DNA of 64,000 bases, taken from Sphaerotilus mobilis. Its GTDB lineage: Bacteria > Pseudomonadota > Gammaproteobacteria > Burkholderiales > Burkholderiaceae_C. The notes beneath the pieces were generated by a model. The model ran no database searches. It was given only the letters and a program-made list of their open reading frames with translations, and had not been told where the DNA came from. The DNA lies in assembly GCF_004216565.1 (NCBI RefSeq), contig NZ_SGWV01000007.1, positions 1 to 64,000 of the forward strand, read 5' to 3'. How positions within the stretch are numbered: the stretch's first letter is position 1; every line of letters starts with the position of its first letter. Below are positions 14,759 through 24,438 of this stretch, in pieces. Position numbers and translations under genes: made by a program.

Positions 14759-16057
14759 TTAACCTAGGAGCGACCTTGCCTCTGAACTTTGCCCAGTTTC
14801 CGGAAATGTTGCCAAGCGTGCATGTCGCGGGCGATAGCCGGGCAGTGCCAGAATCCTCTGAACAACCGAATCGTCGAGCATTGAATTCTTCGACAACGTC
14901 CGATACGCACCGAGATTCAACCGCAGTCGGTTCTTCCAGACCCAAGCACTTCCTACCTGCACGCGCTCACTCACCAGCTTAGGAAAGACCTCAGCGGGCC
15001 ACCAAACCTTGGTAAGCGAGACGTGGGCCGGCTCGACCCAGGACTGCATCGCCGCAGCGTCGGCCAGAACGGCTTCAACGCTGCCGGGCGCCTCAGCACC
15101 AACTTCTGGCGTGAGGCCGACGCGGATCACACGCTCGAGACGCGCCACGTCGAAAGCCAAGCCATGCAAATGCGCATTAGCCACCATCCAGCAGAAGGCG
15201 ACGCGCCAGAGCGAACCTTGCTCCGGCGGATACCCGCCGCCGACGTCGGCATGTACCCCGGGAAACCAGCGTTCGACCAAGTCTTGCCCAAACTCGGCGG
15301 GCCCGGCGCTGAAGCGGTTCTGCCGGAAGAAGGCACGGCGCTCGTCCAAGGCGATCGCGTGACGCACGATCGCCACACCCGGATTGAACGCGGTGAACGG
15401 CAGGCTCAATGGCTCCCAGAACCAGCCGACCGACTTAACCGTATCCCATACGCCAATGAAGTGAACCGGCAAGCGCCGCTCGGACTGGCCAGGCACGTCG
15501 CGCGCAAAGGCATCGCGCCACGCCGCGCAGAAGTCCCGGTAGGGACCAGAGGGCTCCACGCCGGGCTTGACTGCCCCTTGCGTACCGGCCGCCTTGTACT
15601 CGCGGCTCGACGACATGAACTTGCGCATCAGATAAGGAAGCAGATTCTCGCTGCCCGCAGGCAACAGGCCGAACAAGTGCAGCAACGCGGCAAGCGCGCG
15701 CGCCGTATAAGCGCCACGACTGAAGCCAAAGATGTAGATGTGGTCGCCCGGGCGCCAGTGCTCCATAAGGTAGCGGTAGCCGCCGGTGATCTTTCCGTTG
15801 AGGCCGACCCCGAACGCCAAGCCCGCGATCTCTGAGATCTTCTTGCCAATGCCCGTGAACAGGCCTGGTTCGGGGAGCGTACCTACGCCCGGGTCGTAGT
15901 AGACGAGCTGCCGACGCGGATCTCGCTCGAGCGACTGCACAAGGCGCACGACATTGGTGTTCTCGCTGCCGAACTTGTTGTTAGTGCCGTCGAAGCAGAT
16001 GATCAGGTTGCGCGGCGCGGGCGATCGGTTGTCGTCGGGCGCGGTGTCTAGGGCCAT
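14759..16057 (-). CDS. DUF2235 protein, alpha/beta-hydrolase (Tle1-like) fold
   Basis: A 432-residue protein with the DUF2235 hallmarks: NLIICFDGTNNKFG at the N-terminus, VYYDPGVGT, the nucleophile elbow YIFGFSRGAYTARALA (about residues 107-122), FIGVWDTVKSVG and FPGVHADVGGGY. This family includes the type VI secretion phospholipase effectors Tle1 as well as uncharacterised enzymes. No VgrG, PAAR, immunity or T6SS gene is adjacent, so an effector role is not supported here. It is intact from ATG to stop and is isolated between gene-free DNA and a broken IS5 copy. Confidence 0.8.
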   Translation of the reverse strand: MALDTAPDDNRSPAPRNLIICFDGTNNKFGSENTNVVRLVQSLERDPRRQLVYYDPGVGTLPEPGLFTGIGKKISEIAGLAFGVGLNGKITGGYRYLMEHWRPGDHIYIFGFSRGAYTARALAALLHLFGLLPAGSENLLPYLMRKFMSSSREYKAAGTQGAVKPGVEPSGPYRDFCAAWRDAFARDVPGQSERRLPVHFIGVWDTVKSVGWFWEPLSLPFTAFNPGVAIVRHAIALDERRAFFRQNRFSAGPAEFGQDLVERWFPGVHADVGGGYPPEQGSLWRVAFCWMVANAHLHGLAFDVARLERVIRVGLTPEVGAEAPGSVEAVLADAAAMQSWVEPAHVSLTKVWWPAEVFPKLVSERVQVGSAWVWKNRLRLNLGAYRTLSKNSMLDDSVVQRILALPGYRPRHARLATFPETGQSSEARSLLG

Positions 16058-16363
16058 GGGGCAAAAGCAGAAGTGGCGGGCGTAGCCGATGCTGATCGCG
16101 CCACACGCGCTGTGTCAAGGCGCCCGCCCCCCCTCCCCCCGAACCCGATGACATCGCCGACCTGCGGCGCAATTCTTTCAGCCGAGCGTCAGTCAAGCAC
16201 GCAGGGTGCTCTCACTGCCAAGATCGCATTCACGACAGCCGCATCACTCCGCGGTCGAGACTCCAACATGATTGCTTTCGGTACCTAGGACCCCTCCGTC
16301 ACCCAACAGGGCGCTTCTCTAAACCTCCATGTTCGCCCGCAGCCTGAACCTGCACCATCGGCG

Positions 16364-17456
16364 CCATGATCACGCGACGCATCAAGCCCTCGGGCTTCTT
16401 CCCTGAGGAAGAAGTGTTTCCACGACCTGTTCCTGGCGCGCCAGCGCAGGGCCAAGCTCGAGGGCTACGGGCAGACGCTGGCGGCGATCGATGCGCTGGT
16501 GGACTTCGCGGCGATGGTCGTGGCAGTTGATGTGGCCTGTCCGCGCGCGGATCGCAAGAAGGGCGGGCGGGCGCACGCCGTACCCGCCGACCGGGGTGCT
16601 GGTGCGCATGGTCTTCCCGCAAGGGCTCTACAACCTGTCGGACGAGCAGTGCGAGCACCAGGTGCTCGACCGGCTGAGCTTCTAGCGCTTCTGTCGGCTC
16701 GACGGTGCCTTGAACATCCCCGATGCCCGCACGCTGTGGAGCTTCCGGCAGAGCCTGGCGCAAGGCGGGCTGGGCGGACGGGCGATCTTCGAGACCCTGA
16801 GCCAGCAATTGCAGCAGCACGGCTTCATCCCGCGTGGCGGGCAGATCGTCGACGCCAGCATCGTGGCCGCGCCGATCACCCAGGCCAACACCGCCGAGCG
16901 CGAGGCGCTCAACCGGGACGAGACGCCCGAGGGCTGGAGTAAGAAGCGCATGGCACACACCGACGGCGATGCGCGCTGGACGAAGAAGCACGGCAAGAGC
17001 TACTACGGCTACAAGCTGCATGCCAACGCGGATGCCCGCTACAAGCTCATCCGCACGATCAAGGTCACGGCGGCGAATGCCGATGACGGCCAGCAACTCC
17101 CCGACGTGCTGCAGGCGACCAACACGCGCGACCGCTTGTTGGCTGATCGGGGCTACGACAGCCAGGCCAATCGGCAGGTGCTGGCCCAGCACGGCCTGGT
17201 CGACGGCATCGCTCGGCGGGCCAAGCCGGGGCAGACCGCTAAGACCCGGCTGAAGCGGCGCAACCGCACGATCAACCGGACCCGCTCGCGGGTCGAGCAC
17301 ATCTTCGCCAGCCTGGCCCAGCAAGGCGGCAAGTGCGTGCGGGCGATGACGCTGGCACGCAATGCGCTGGCCATCACGTTGCAGAGCGCGGCGTACAACG
17401 CGCGCAGGCTGGTGTGGCTGGTCAAGAGCACGGGTGCGTCTGCGAGGCCGGTGTGA
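16364..17456 (+). pseudogene. IS5-family transposase gene, frameshifted and with an internal stop
   Basis: Pieces of an IS5-family DDE transposase lie in successive frames. FHDLFLARQRRAKLEG is in one, then in the next GLYNLSDEQCEHQVLDRLSF and, after an in-frame TAG at 16683-16685, RFCRLDGALNIPDARTLWSF. The long 3' part has GGQIVDASIVAAP (first Asp), WTKKHGKSYYGYKLH, LLADRGYDS (second Asp) and RTRSRVEHIFA (Glu region). At least one frameshift plus the TAG make it non-functional. I could not define terminal inverted repeats, so the element ends are not drawn. Confidence 0.85.
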
Positions 17457-17465
17457 GGGCAGAAA

Positions 17466-17493
17466 AGCCCTTCGCGCCCCCGAGCGAAGGGCT
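17466..17493. terminator. Perfect hairpin after the IS5 transposase gene
   Basis: AGCCCTTCGC, loop GCCCCCGA, GCGAAGGGCT: a perfect 10-bp stem starting 10 bp after the transposase stop. It is flanked by A-runs but has no long T-tract. It is probably a terminator carried by the insertion sequence. Confidence 0.5.
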
Positions 17494-17688
17494 GAAAGAC
17501 AGGCCGCAGGGTAGGACTGACCTTCGAATTCGACATGCGATGACACTGTGCAAGCCGTCAAGACGTAGATCACCTGCCAAAAACGGTCGGCGCGATGGTT
17601 TTAGGAACTGCCCAACTGGTCTTGGCGACCTACGGGGCACGCATCAAAACACGGCAGATTGCTTGGCTGCAGGAGCCAGGTCTCGGGA

Positions 17689-18022
17689 TCAACCGAGGTC
17701 GCTTGTGCGCTCCTGCGGATAGATCTCCTGCAGCGACTCGGACAGCAATAGCCTCGCTGGATAGCCCAGCGCCCTGATGGTCGCAGCGATGCAACGGCCG
17801 TGTTCGCGGTAATGCCGAACGACCAGATCCTTGTGCGCCTGCGAGTATCTTGGCTGGCATACGTTGCCGGCAGGCTCGTTAAGGCAATGCTCGTACTCGC
17901 GATGCCAACTCAAGAGCTCGTTCTTCGACGGATAGCCAAGATGAAGAATGATCTAGCCAATGCGCTTGTCCAGCTTGACGTAGAACTGAATGGCTCGAAC
18001 CTCGTCCACGTATGCTATGAAA
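17689..18022 (-). pseudogene. IS3-family orfA remnant
   Basis: Minus-strand reading gives VRAIQFYVKLDKRIG, an in-frame TAG at about 17950-17952, then LGYPSKNELLSWHREYE, QPRYSQAHKDLVVRHY and EHGRCIAATIRALGYP. These are the two successive helix-turn-helix segments of IS3/IS150-type OrfA proteins. The internal stop and the absence of any orfB (DDE) part show it is a relic. Confidence 0.7.
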
Positions 18023-18479
18023 ACTTGAACCTCCCCAATAAGTCCAAGAAATTGTCCGCACCTCCGGGTCTGTTCTAGGTGATCGTCAACACTCGATTTA
18101 ATCCTCGCAACCCAGTCCATCCGCAGACGCCCCAACTTGATCGTGTTAATCGGGGCCGCGGGTAGTTCAGGGCGGACACCTAGCCACGTACAACCACCGC
18201 ATCCCCCAGCCTTTGCTCAATCACCTGTCATCCGTGCAGATGTTAAAGCAATGGCAGGAAATACGACCCAAACAATTCATCAAACGGGAGCATGGGGCGG
18301 CGGCAATTGATGCCTAGCGAAATGCATTAGATACTCCACCTTTGGTCCGCCCGTCGGCTCGACGCTGGATAGAATTGCGATGCATCCTTGCGAGTATTCC
18401 GAGCAAGCAGACTCACCACGACCGGGCCAGTCACCTTTCCGCGGCCCGCATGCTCACCTACTTATCTCGCGTGGAGGCG
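18023..18479. other. Non-coding relic DNA
   Basis: This stretch of about 460 bp between the IS3 fragment and the giant MBL-fold gene has no frame with a recognisable product. It is less GC-rich than the chromosome on the right, like the neighbouring MBL gene. Confidence 0.4.
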
Positions 18480-21400
18480 CTATTCCTCGTCGAGAATTCC
18501 TGCATCGAGGGCAGCCAGCGTCTGAGCCTTAATTTTCCAAGACTTCGCTAGAGCAGTCATCCGCTCCCGAACGATTGCACTCCTCACTTGCACAGCTATC
18601 GATTCAGATATATCACTCGCCAACCCCATCAGCAATCCATCTACGCGCATGGTTGGTAGGTCCAGGGTAGCAGACAACTTGGAGATGCGCGTCGCAGCGG
18701 CGTCTGCAGTAACGGTCTTTGCTTTCAAGCCACGTTCAATATCGAACAGTTCCCGGACGATCGAGTTGAGCCGCCGCCACTGCGCCGGATCGACACCATC
18801 GCCCATCCGAAGTACTTGCGCAAGGAGGATAGTGTCCTGTGACTCGGCTGAAATGTCCTTGCTCGCTTGGATCAATATTGAGGCTGCCTCAACGCGGAAT
18901 CCCCACAGCGCGTAGCTACGCGAAATGTGCAAAGCGTGGTTTATCTCCTTCTGATCGCCGGCCTTCCACTGTTCATCAATAGCAGCCTGGACATGCCGCA
19001 TGTCCAGTTCGACGACCCAGACTCCATCGCCAACCATGCGCATGACAGCGACTTGCGGAGGCGCCTCATCCTTGAAAGTAGCGTGTAGCGCTTCCTTGGC
19101 CGACATGTCCGCCCGCTGAAGGCACCCGGTCTGGCTGTGCTCCTGCGTCTCGCCTGCGGGGCAACTGCGAACAGCCTTCTGTAGGACTGAATCCCCCGTG
19201 CTTGCGTGATAGGCCTCGAGGACTTCCAGACCCGGTCCGACAGGGTCCGCTGCCTTCGCACGTGTTTCCTTGCGAACGATCGAGCCCGCAGCGGTGCTTA
19301 GAGCGATCCGCACTTTTCCCTCATCCGCCCGAATCTCCGTAATCTTGGCGTCGGAGAACACGATACGTTGCGCAACAGCGTGCGCGCCACTGGAAACTGG
19401 AGGAACACTCCAGAACGAGACCTCGCCCGCCTGCCGGCGAAGGAAAAGCGAGCCTGCCGGGGACCACAAAGCAGCTTCAGGTTCAAATGCCTCAGCGAAG
19501 TTGCGCTCTGCCAGCATTGCCAGCAGCACGCCACCGTGAATCTGGGAGGACATTACATGCTGGACCGGTCCGATTGTTGACGTGCCCTCAAATGCGTCGT
19601 CCTCGCCAAGCCCGTCGACAGTCAAGGTTGGGAGAAGGACCCCATTTCCACAACGAGCGACCTTAGACGCGAAAGCCGTCAACCAGTTGGAAATCGCTTC
19701 CGAATCCCTGCTACTCGTGATCTGCCAGGCATCCCCCTCCTTGCGCAAACCCAACGCTCTCCACTCGACATCGACATTGCGCCAAGGCTTCGCGAAGCAC
19801 TCGATGTAGGTTTTCCCATCATCGAAGTGCATGTGAACGGCGTGCGAACTGTTACCCCCTTGCTTGGAGCGCTGCACCTGCACTTGGAAAACGGGCGCCG
19901 AGCGAATGCCTGATGTCCAGGTTGGCACGGCAGCAGATCCGCTCTGCGTTTCGTTCCACTGAATGGCAGGAGTACCGGCCAAGTTTCTTGCCTTCGCCCA
20001 AACCGCGAACGCCTGCATTTGCGACAACTCGCGCAGGCGTTGCAGACTGGCCGAGCCTTGTGCAGTAGTGTTTGCCTCGCGCTGCAGCCTAGCGGCCAGA
20101 CGCTTCTCGCGCTGGCACCAAGTACCCTGTGCGTAGGGCCGCAGATCCCCTGCGACCAATTTCATTGCTTCGGACTTTGCCACAACGGCATCACCAGAAA
20201 ACACGACCCGCTTGCTCGCCGTGTTTAGTACCAGCCTTGGTGATCCACTGGTCCAGTAGAGACGGCACCAGCGGTTGTCCGTACCCACCGCCAAGTCAGC
20301 CTGGACGTTGCCTGCTTCGCCTTCCTCAGCACCCACAGACGCGTAGGCAGCAGACTTGGTGCCTGATTTCGCGTCCACGCCGAGCGCAGCGGACTTGAAT
20401 GCGACGTCGGCGTCCCAGAGAATCATGCCGATCCTCGACCTAGCGATTCCGCCAGCAGTGACAACCTCGTTCATCGCGCCGTCGCTTGCCATCGGAACTC
20501 CGCTTCCGAAGCGCATCCTTCCAGCAGGAATGTCCTTGAACCGCGCCGGATCCTTCAGATATTCATTGCGCGGATTAATGCTGAGATAGAACGCGTCCAC
20601 TCCAACGCTTACCCGGTGCCAGACTTCTTTGAACAGTTGGACGTCGCCAAAAGGCAATTCAAACGAGATCTTCGGCGTGCGCAGACATACGCGCGTGCCG
20701 CATGTGTCCACAGTTGCATCAACCAGACTCGTGTCGTTGCCTACGAGGGTGACTGCACCGCCATTGAGATAGACCATGCCGCCATCTGGCAAGGCATTTT
20801 GCTTGCGGGCGGTCGTCGAGGTGCCCGGGACGCTCCAGTTTGTCGGTACCACCGCACTGTCCAGACCGGTCGGCGAGAGGTATCGCACCGCAGTGTTGGC
20901 AGGGGCCGTAGCGAGCGCAACAGGAGCTCTCGCAGCTTCCTCTGTTGCTACCGAAACATATGCAACCGGTTGGGTAGCTTGGGACGTAGCTGGAGAAAAC
21001 GGCCTGTTCTTCTTCAGGTCCTGCGCCGGCATTCCGCGGGGCGGCAGATAGCCAGCCTCGAAACCTGGCGTCAATATGCTGCCGTGCGATGCCAAACGCG
21101 CATCCAGTATTTCTGTCGCCCCCCCGCCGCCGCTCGAACCGGCACCGCCGGAGGGCCGGTTCGGGCTCGGCGAAGGCGGAATAGGGCTGGTACCTGGACC
21201 GAATGACTCAGGTGGCGCCTTGAACATCATCGTGCGGATCTCGTCAAAGAGCGCAAGCTCCTCGGCCTTAGCTTTGGATGGCGCCTGTTTCTCGACTCGA
21301 GACCGTGCGTGTTCGACAAACAGCGCGTAGCTGTCCCGGTTTGCGGCTGTGTGCATCGAGGGGCGAACACCGCCCTTGTCTATTACGACACTCTCCAGCG

Positions 21401-22301
21401 AGCCCGTGAAAATAACATTCTCTGCACCAAGTCCCTTCATCAGCCGAGCGAGGATGGGCGAGGTTGGGTGGCCGAACCGATTATTCGGGTTCACCGCGAT
21501 TATGGCCTGATGCGGATTTAACTCAAGGATAGGAGATATGTCGTGGTACTTGGACCCATGATGCGGCACAACAAAGACATCGATCTTATTGATTCCTGAC
21601 GCCTTCAACTTGTCCACTGCGGAGCGGATCGCTGCTGAATCCGCGTCATCGAAATCCGCAATCACCGGTCCGTCCTTGAATCTGGTCAGCGTGACGATGG
21701 ATCGTCCGTGCTCCTTGGCCTTGCCTTTACGGTCGTAGGCAACGTTCTCGATCGTCAGCGCCTTCTGTAGATCAGCCAATTGTCGGTATGCATTTCCCGG
21801 GCGGCCCGCCGCATCTGTGACTGCGATCCGCGTGAACTTGATGTCCGTTCTACCGTCAACGGATTTGGCAAAACTCTCGTAAAGCTTCGCCAGCGAGTTG
21901 GACACGCCGTCGTCAATCACAGTGATAGACTTGAACTTCGGCTTGGAAAGATCCCCATCAAAGTAGAAACTGCGCTTGGCATTCTTGAACAGGGCCTCGA
22001 TTCCACCCATATGGTCCGCATGCGGATGCGAGCAGGCGACGACGAAGTTCTCAACTTTTTTTTCGAGAGCCACGAAGTCCACCAAGGGCTTACCATTGAT
22101 CACCACTTGATTGCCATCGCCGCTCTTTCCGAGGTCAACGATGAACGCGGTTCGTGACTGGTCGTCAATCGTGACGCTAGCTTGCCCTTCACGCTGCAAG
22201 GGTAAATGGTACATTTCCTGCGCATTTGCAGGTTCGCAGGCTAACGGCAGCGCCAAAATCAGAACTGCGACAGCGACCCATCGTTGGCAACACTGGAACA
22301 T
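18480..22301 (-). CDS. Giant exported metallo-beta-lactamase-fold protein, unknown role
   Basis: A 1273-residue protein, intact from ATG to stop. Residues 1-28 are a signal peptide (hydrophobic VAVAVLILALPLAC, then ANAQ). Residues about 40-320 are a metallo-beta-lactamase domain with the metal motif SHPHADHMGG (HxHxDH at 92-97), an acidic stretch ADFDDAD near 215-221, VVPHHGSKYHD near 244-254 and NPNNRFGHP. This resembles the ComEC-like or secreted MBL hydrolase group. Residues about 368-396 are a Pro/Ser/Gly linker. The remaining roughly 870 residues match no domain I recognise. They include GMILWDADVAFKSAALGVD, a Cys-rich spot (DTCGTRVCLRTP) and a helical C-terminus. Base use is less GC-rich than the chromosomal genes. 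The flanks are broken IS copies, which suggests acquisition by transfer. The catalytic substrate is unknown. Confidence 0.75.
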   Translation of the reverse strand: MFQCCQRWVAVAVLILALPLACEPANAQEMYHLPLQREGQASVTIDDQSRTAFIVDLGKSGDGNQVVINGKPLVDFVALEKKVENFVVACSHPHADHMGGIEALFKNAKRSFYFDGDLSKPKFKSITVIDDGVSNSLAKLYESFAKSVDGRTDIKFTRIAVTDAAGRPGNAYRQLADLQKALTIENVAYDRKGKAKEHGRSIVTLTRFKDGPVIADFDDADSAAIRSAVDKLKASGINKIDVFVVPHHGSKYHDISPILELNPHQAIIAVNPNNRFGHPTSPILARLMKGLGAENVIFTGSLESVVIDKGGVRPSMHTAANRDSYALFVEHARSRVEKQAPSKAKAEELALFDEIRTMMFKAPPESFGPGTSPIPPSPSPNRPSGGAGSSGGGGATEILDARLASHGSILTPGFEAGYLPPRGMPAQDLKKNRPFSPATSQATQPVAYVSVATEEAARAPVALATAPANTAVRYLSPTGLDSAVVPTNWSVPGTSTTARKQNALPDGGMVYLNGGAVTLVGNDTSLVDATVDTCGTRVCLRTPKISFELPFGDVQLFKEVWHRVSVGVDAFYLSINPRNEYLKDPARFKDIPAGRMRFGSGVPMASDGAMNEVVTAGGIARSRIGMILWDADVAFKSAALGVDAKSGTKSAAYASVGAEEGEAGNVQADLAVGTDNRWCRLYWTSGSPRLVLNTASKRVVFSGDAVVAKSEAMKLVAGDLRPYAQGTWCQREKRLAARLQREANTTAQGSASLQRLRELSQMQAFAVWAKARNLAGTPAIQWNETQSGSAAVPTWTSGIRSAPVFQVQVQRSKQGGNSSHAVHMHFDDGKTYIECFAKPWRNVDVEWRALGLRKEGDAWQITSSRDSEAISNWLTAFASKVARCGNGVLLPTLTVDGLGEDDAFEGTSTIGPVQHVMSSQIHGGVLLAMLAERNFAEAFEPEAALWSPAGSLFLRRQAGEVSFWSVPPVSSGAHAVAQRIVFSDAKITEIRADEGKVRIALSTAAGSIVRKETRAKAADPVGPGLEVLEAYHASTGDSVLQKAVRSCPAGETQEHSQTGCLQRADMSAKEALHATFKDEAPPQVAVMRMVGDGVWVVELDMRHVQAAIDEQWKAGDQKEINHALHISRSYALWGFRVEAASILIQASKDISAESQDTILLAQVLRMGDGVDPAQWRRLNSIVRELFDIERGLKAKTVTADAAATRISKLSATLDLPTMRVDGLLMGLASDISESIAVQVRSAIVRERMTALAKSWKIKAQTLAALDAGILDEE

Positions 22302-22550
22302 TGGACATCCCCGTCTATTGGTTCGCTAGCCTGCGTGTTAGTCCATTGCACGAACACGCCCTTGATCAATGCTGCCTGAAATGACGTTTGACGGCATCCC
22401 CAGTTTAGGGGAAGCGTCTCCGTGGTAGTCGAGGTTTGCAGTTCGTTGTCGGGTGCCGGATGAATGGCTACTTGGCGGCCGGCATGCGATCCTTGAAGGA
22501 CGTGCCATCATGTGAGGTCTGTTGGCACAGTTGAGGCAACGCGGGACGTC

Positions 22551-23280
22551 ATGCTGATCAACCTGCACAAGAATGCGACGACCACGCCAGCCACGCGACT
22601 GGCGATCCAGCATGCGCACGCCTCCGACGTGGAAATCACCCAGCGCTTTGGCGTGGAGCGTGACACCATCCACAAGTGGCGCCTTCGCAGCACAGTCGCA
22701 GACTGCAGCCATACGCCCCACCGCCACAGACCACGCTCAACGCCGGGCAGGAAGAGATCGTCGTCTACCTGCGCAGGCAATTCAGCCTGTCGCTGGACGA
22801 CCTGCAGGTGGTGGTGCGGGAGTTCATTGCGCCGGCCATGACCCGATCGGCGCTGGACCGATTGCTGCGCCGGCGCCGCGTCAATCGTCAGCCCGAGCCG
22901 GAAGTTGCGCCCACAGCGGTCAAGTCCTTTCATGCGTATGAACCGGGCTACGTCCACATCAACGTGAAGTATCTGCCTCAGATGCACGATGAAGATGCCT
23001 AGCGGTACATGTTCCTGGCCATCATCGACCGGACCACGCGCTAGGTGTTCCTCCCAATCAAGGGCAACAAGACTGCCGAGGCGGCGCGCTCCTTCCTCAA
23101 CGCCTTGCACAAGGCCGCCCCGTTCAAGATCCGCACGCTGCTGACGGCCAACGGGCGCGAGTTCACCGACTGGGCCGTCGTTTGTCGGGAGAAGGATGCC
23201 AGTGGGTCGCACGAGTTCGATGAACTCTGCCAGGCGCTGGGCATCGAGCACAGGCTGACGCGCACCGGGCAGGCCGTACC
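22551..23280 (+). pseudogene. IS481-family transposase gene, broken and truncated
   Basis: It begins MLINLHKNATTTPATRLAIQ with an HTH (ITQRFGVERDTIHKWRLRS), then shifts frame near 22715 to TTLNAGQEEIVVYLRRQFSLS and SFHAYEPGYVHINVKYLPQM. Two in-frame TAG codons follow (near 22999 and 23042), then RSFLNALHKAAPFKIRTLLT and the end of a DDE core (HEFDELCQALGIEHRLTRTG). The last third is missing, replaced at about 23281 by IS30 sequence. This is a dead copy. Confidence 0.85.
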
Positions 23281-23282
23281 GT

Positions 23283-24170
23283 GAGGCCCACGCCCAGGCT
23301 GCGGCTGTGCAGCGCCGGGCGACGGCGCGTGCGAAGAGCTGAAAGCTCGGCACTTCGTTCGATACGCCGTTGGGGCGTTGGGTGCGCTTTGAACTTCAGC
23401 GGGCCCTGTCGCCTGAACAGATTGCCGGCAGACTCAAGCGCATGAACCCCACCGACCCGAGCCAGCACGTCAGCCACGAGACCATCTATAGCGGCGTGTA
23501 CATGCTGCCCCGAGGTGAGTTGCGAACACAGATGATCGAGGCACTGCGCCAGGCGCATGCCAAGCGCATGCCCAGAGCGCGTGGCGTCTCGCGCAAGACC
23601 AACATCGCCGACATCGTGCCGCTGGCCGAGCGCCCCCCCGAAGCCGACGACCGTCGCGTACCGGGTCATTGGGAGGGCGACTTCGTCAAGGGCGCGCGCA
23701 ACGCCAGCGCCATCGGAACGGCCATCGAGCGCACCAGCCGCTTCGTGCTGCTCACGCAGATGAACGGCTGCACGGCGTCCCACGCGCTCGCAGGCTTCAG
23801 TCGCCGATTTGCCGGCGTCATCCCTGAACTGCGCCAGAGTCTGACCTATGACCGCGGATCGGAAATGGCCCGTCACAAGGAACTGACTGCGGCCACCGGC
23901 ATGCCGATCTATTTCTGCGACCCGCGCAGCCCTTGGCAGCGCGCGTCCAACGAGAACCTCAACGGCTTGCTGCGCCAGTTCCTTCCGAAGGGCATGGACC
24001 TGTCCACCATCACGCCACAGAAGCTCGCCTATATCGAAGCCATGCTCAACGACCGGCCGCGCAAGGTCCTGGACTTCCGCACGCCTCGTGAGGTTTATAC
24101 CGAGCTGGTCCAAAACAACCTCGCGTCAAGAGTCAAGCAATACCCGACTGGTGTTGCACTTCAGGGTTGA
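23283..24170 (+). pseudogene. IS30-family transposase gene, 5'-truncated with a premature stop
   Basis: The frame opens inside the transposase (EAHAQAAAVQRRATARAKS), hits TGA at 23340-23342, and continues intact for 266 further residues. These hold the IS30 catalytic core: GHWEGDFVKG (Asp), SLTYDRGSEM (Asp), RSPWQRASNENLNGLLRQF (Glu) and the C-terminal LNDRPRKVLDFRTPREV. The N-terminal HTH part is lost at the junction with the IS481 fragment. Confidence 0.85.
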
Positions 24171-24438
24171 AACCGCCGGGCCAGTTCGCGGCCAGCCTGA
24201 GCGGTCATCGGTCGGACGTTGCCGCCGGACAGCTGAGTCCGCTGCGAGGTCTGCCGCCAGCGAAGGTCTGGTTCCAAGGAAGACCTGACAGCCTTCTGGC
24301 AAGCCTGTCAGGGTCAGGTATCGGCGTTCGCCGACATTCGCCAGCCAAATCTGAGCGGCTGCATACAGTCTCAAGCCGCCGATCGCTCCTCCCGAACGCC
24401 AATGGCTTCGTCACGCTCCCTCCCGACCTTCACACCGT

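Noticed and set aside
16300-17600. Complete IS5 element with terminal inverted repeats
   Set aside because: I could not find matching ends on both sides of the transposase relic, so only the pseudogene is annotated.
17953-18135. Small minus-strand protein first read as a hypothetical gene
   Set aside because: Its end reads in frame, through a TAG, into IS3 OrfA sequence, so it is part of the IS3 relic and not a separate gene.
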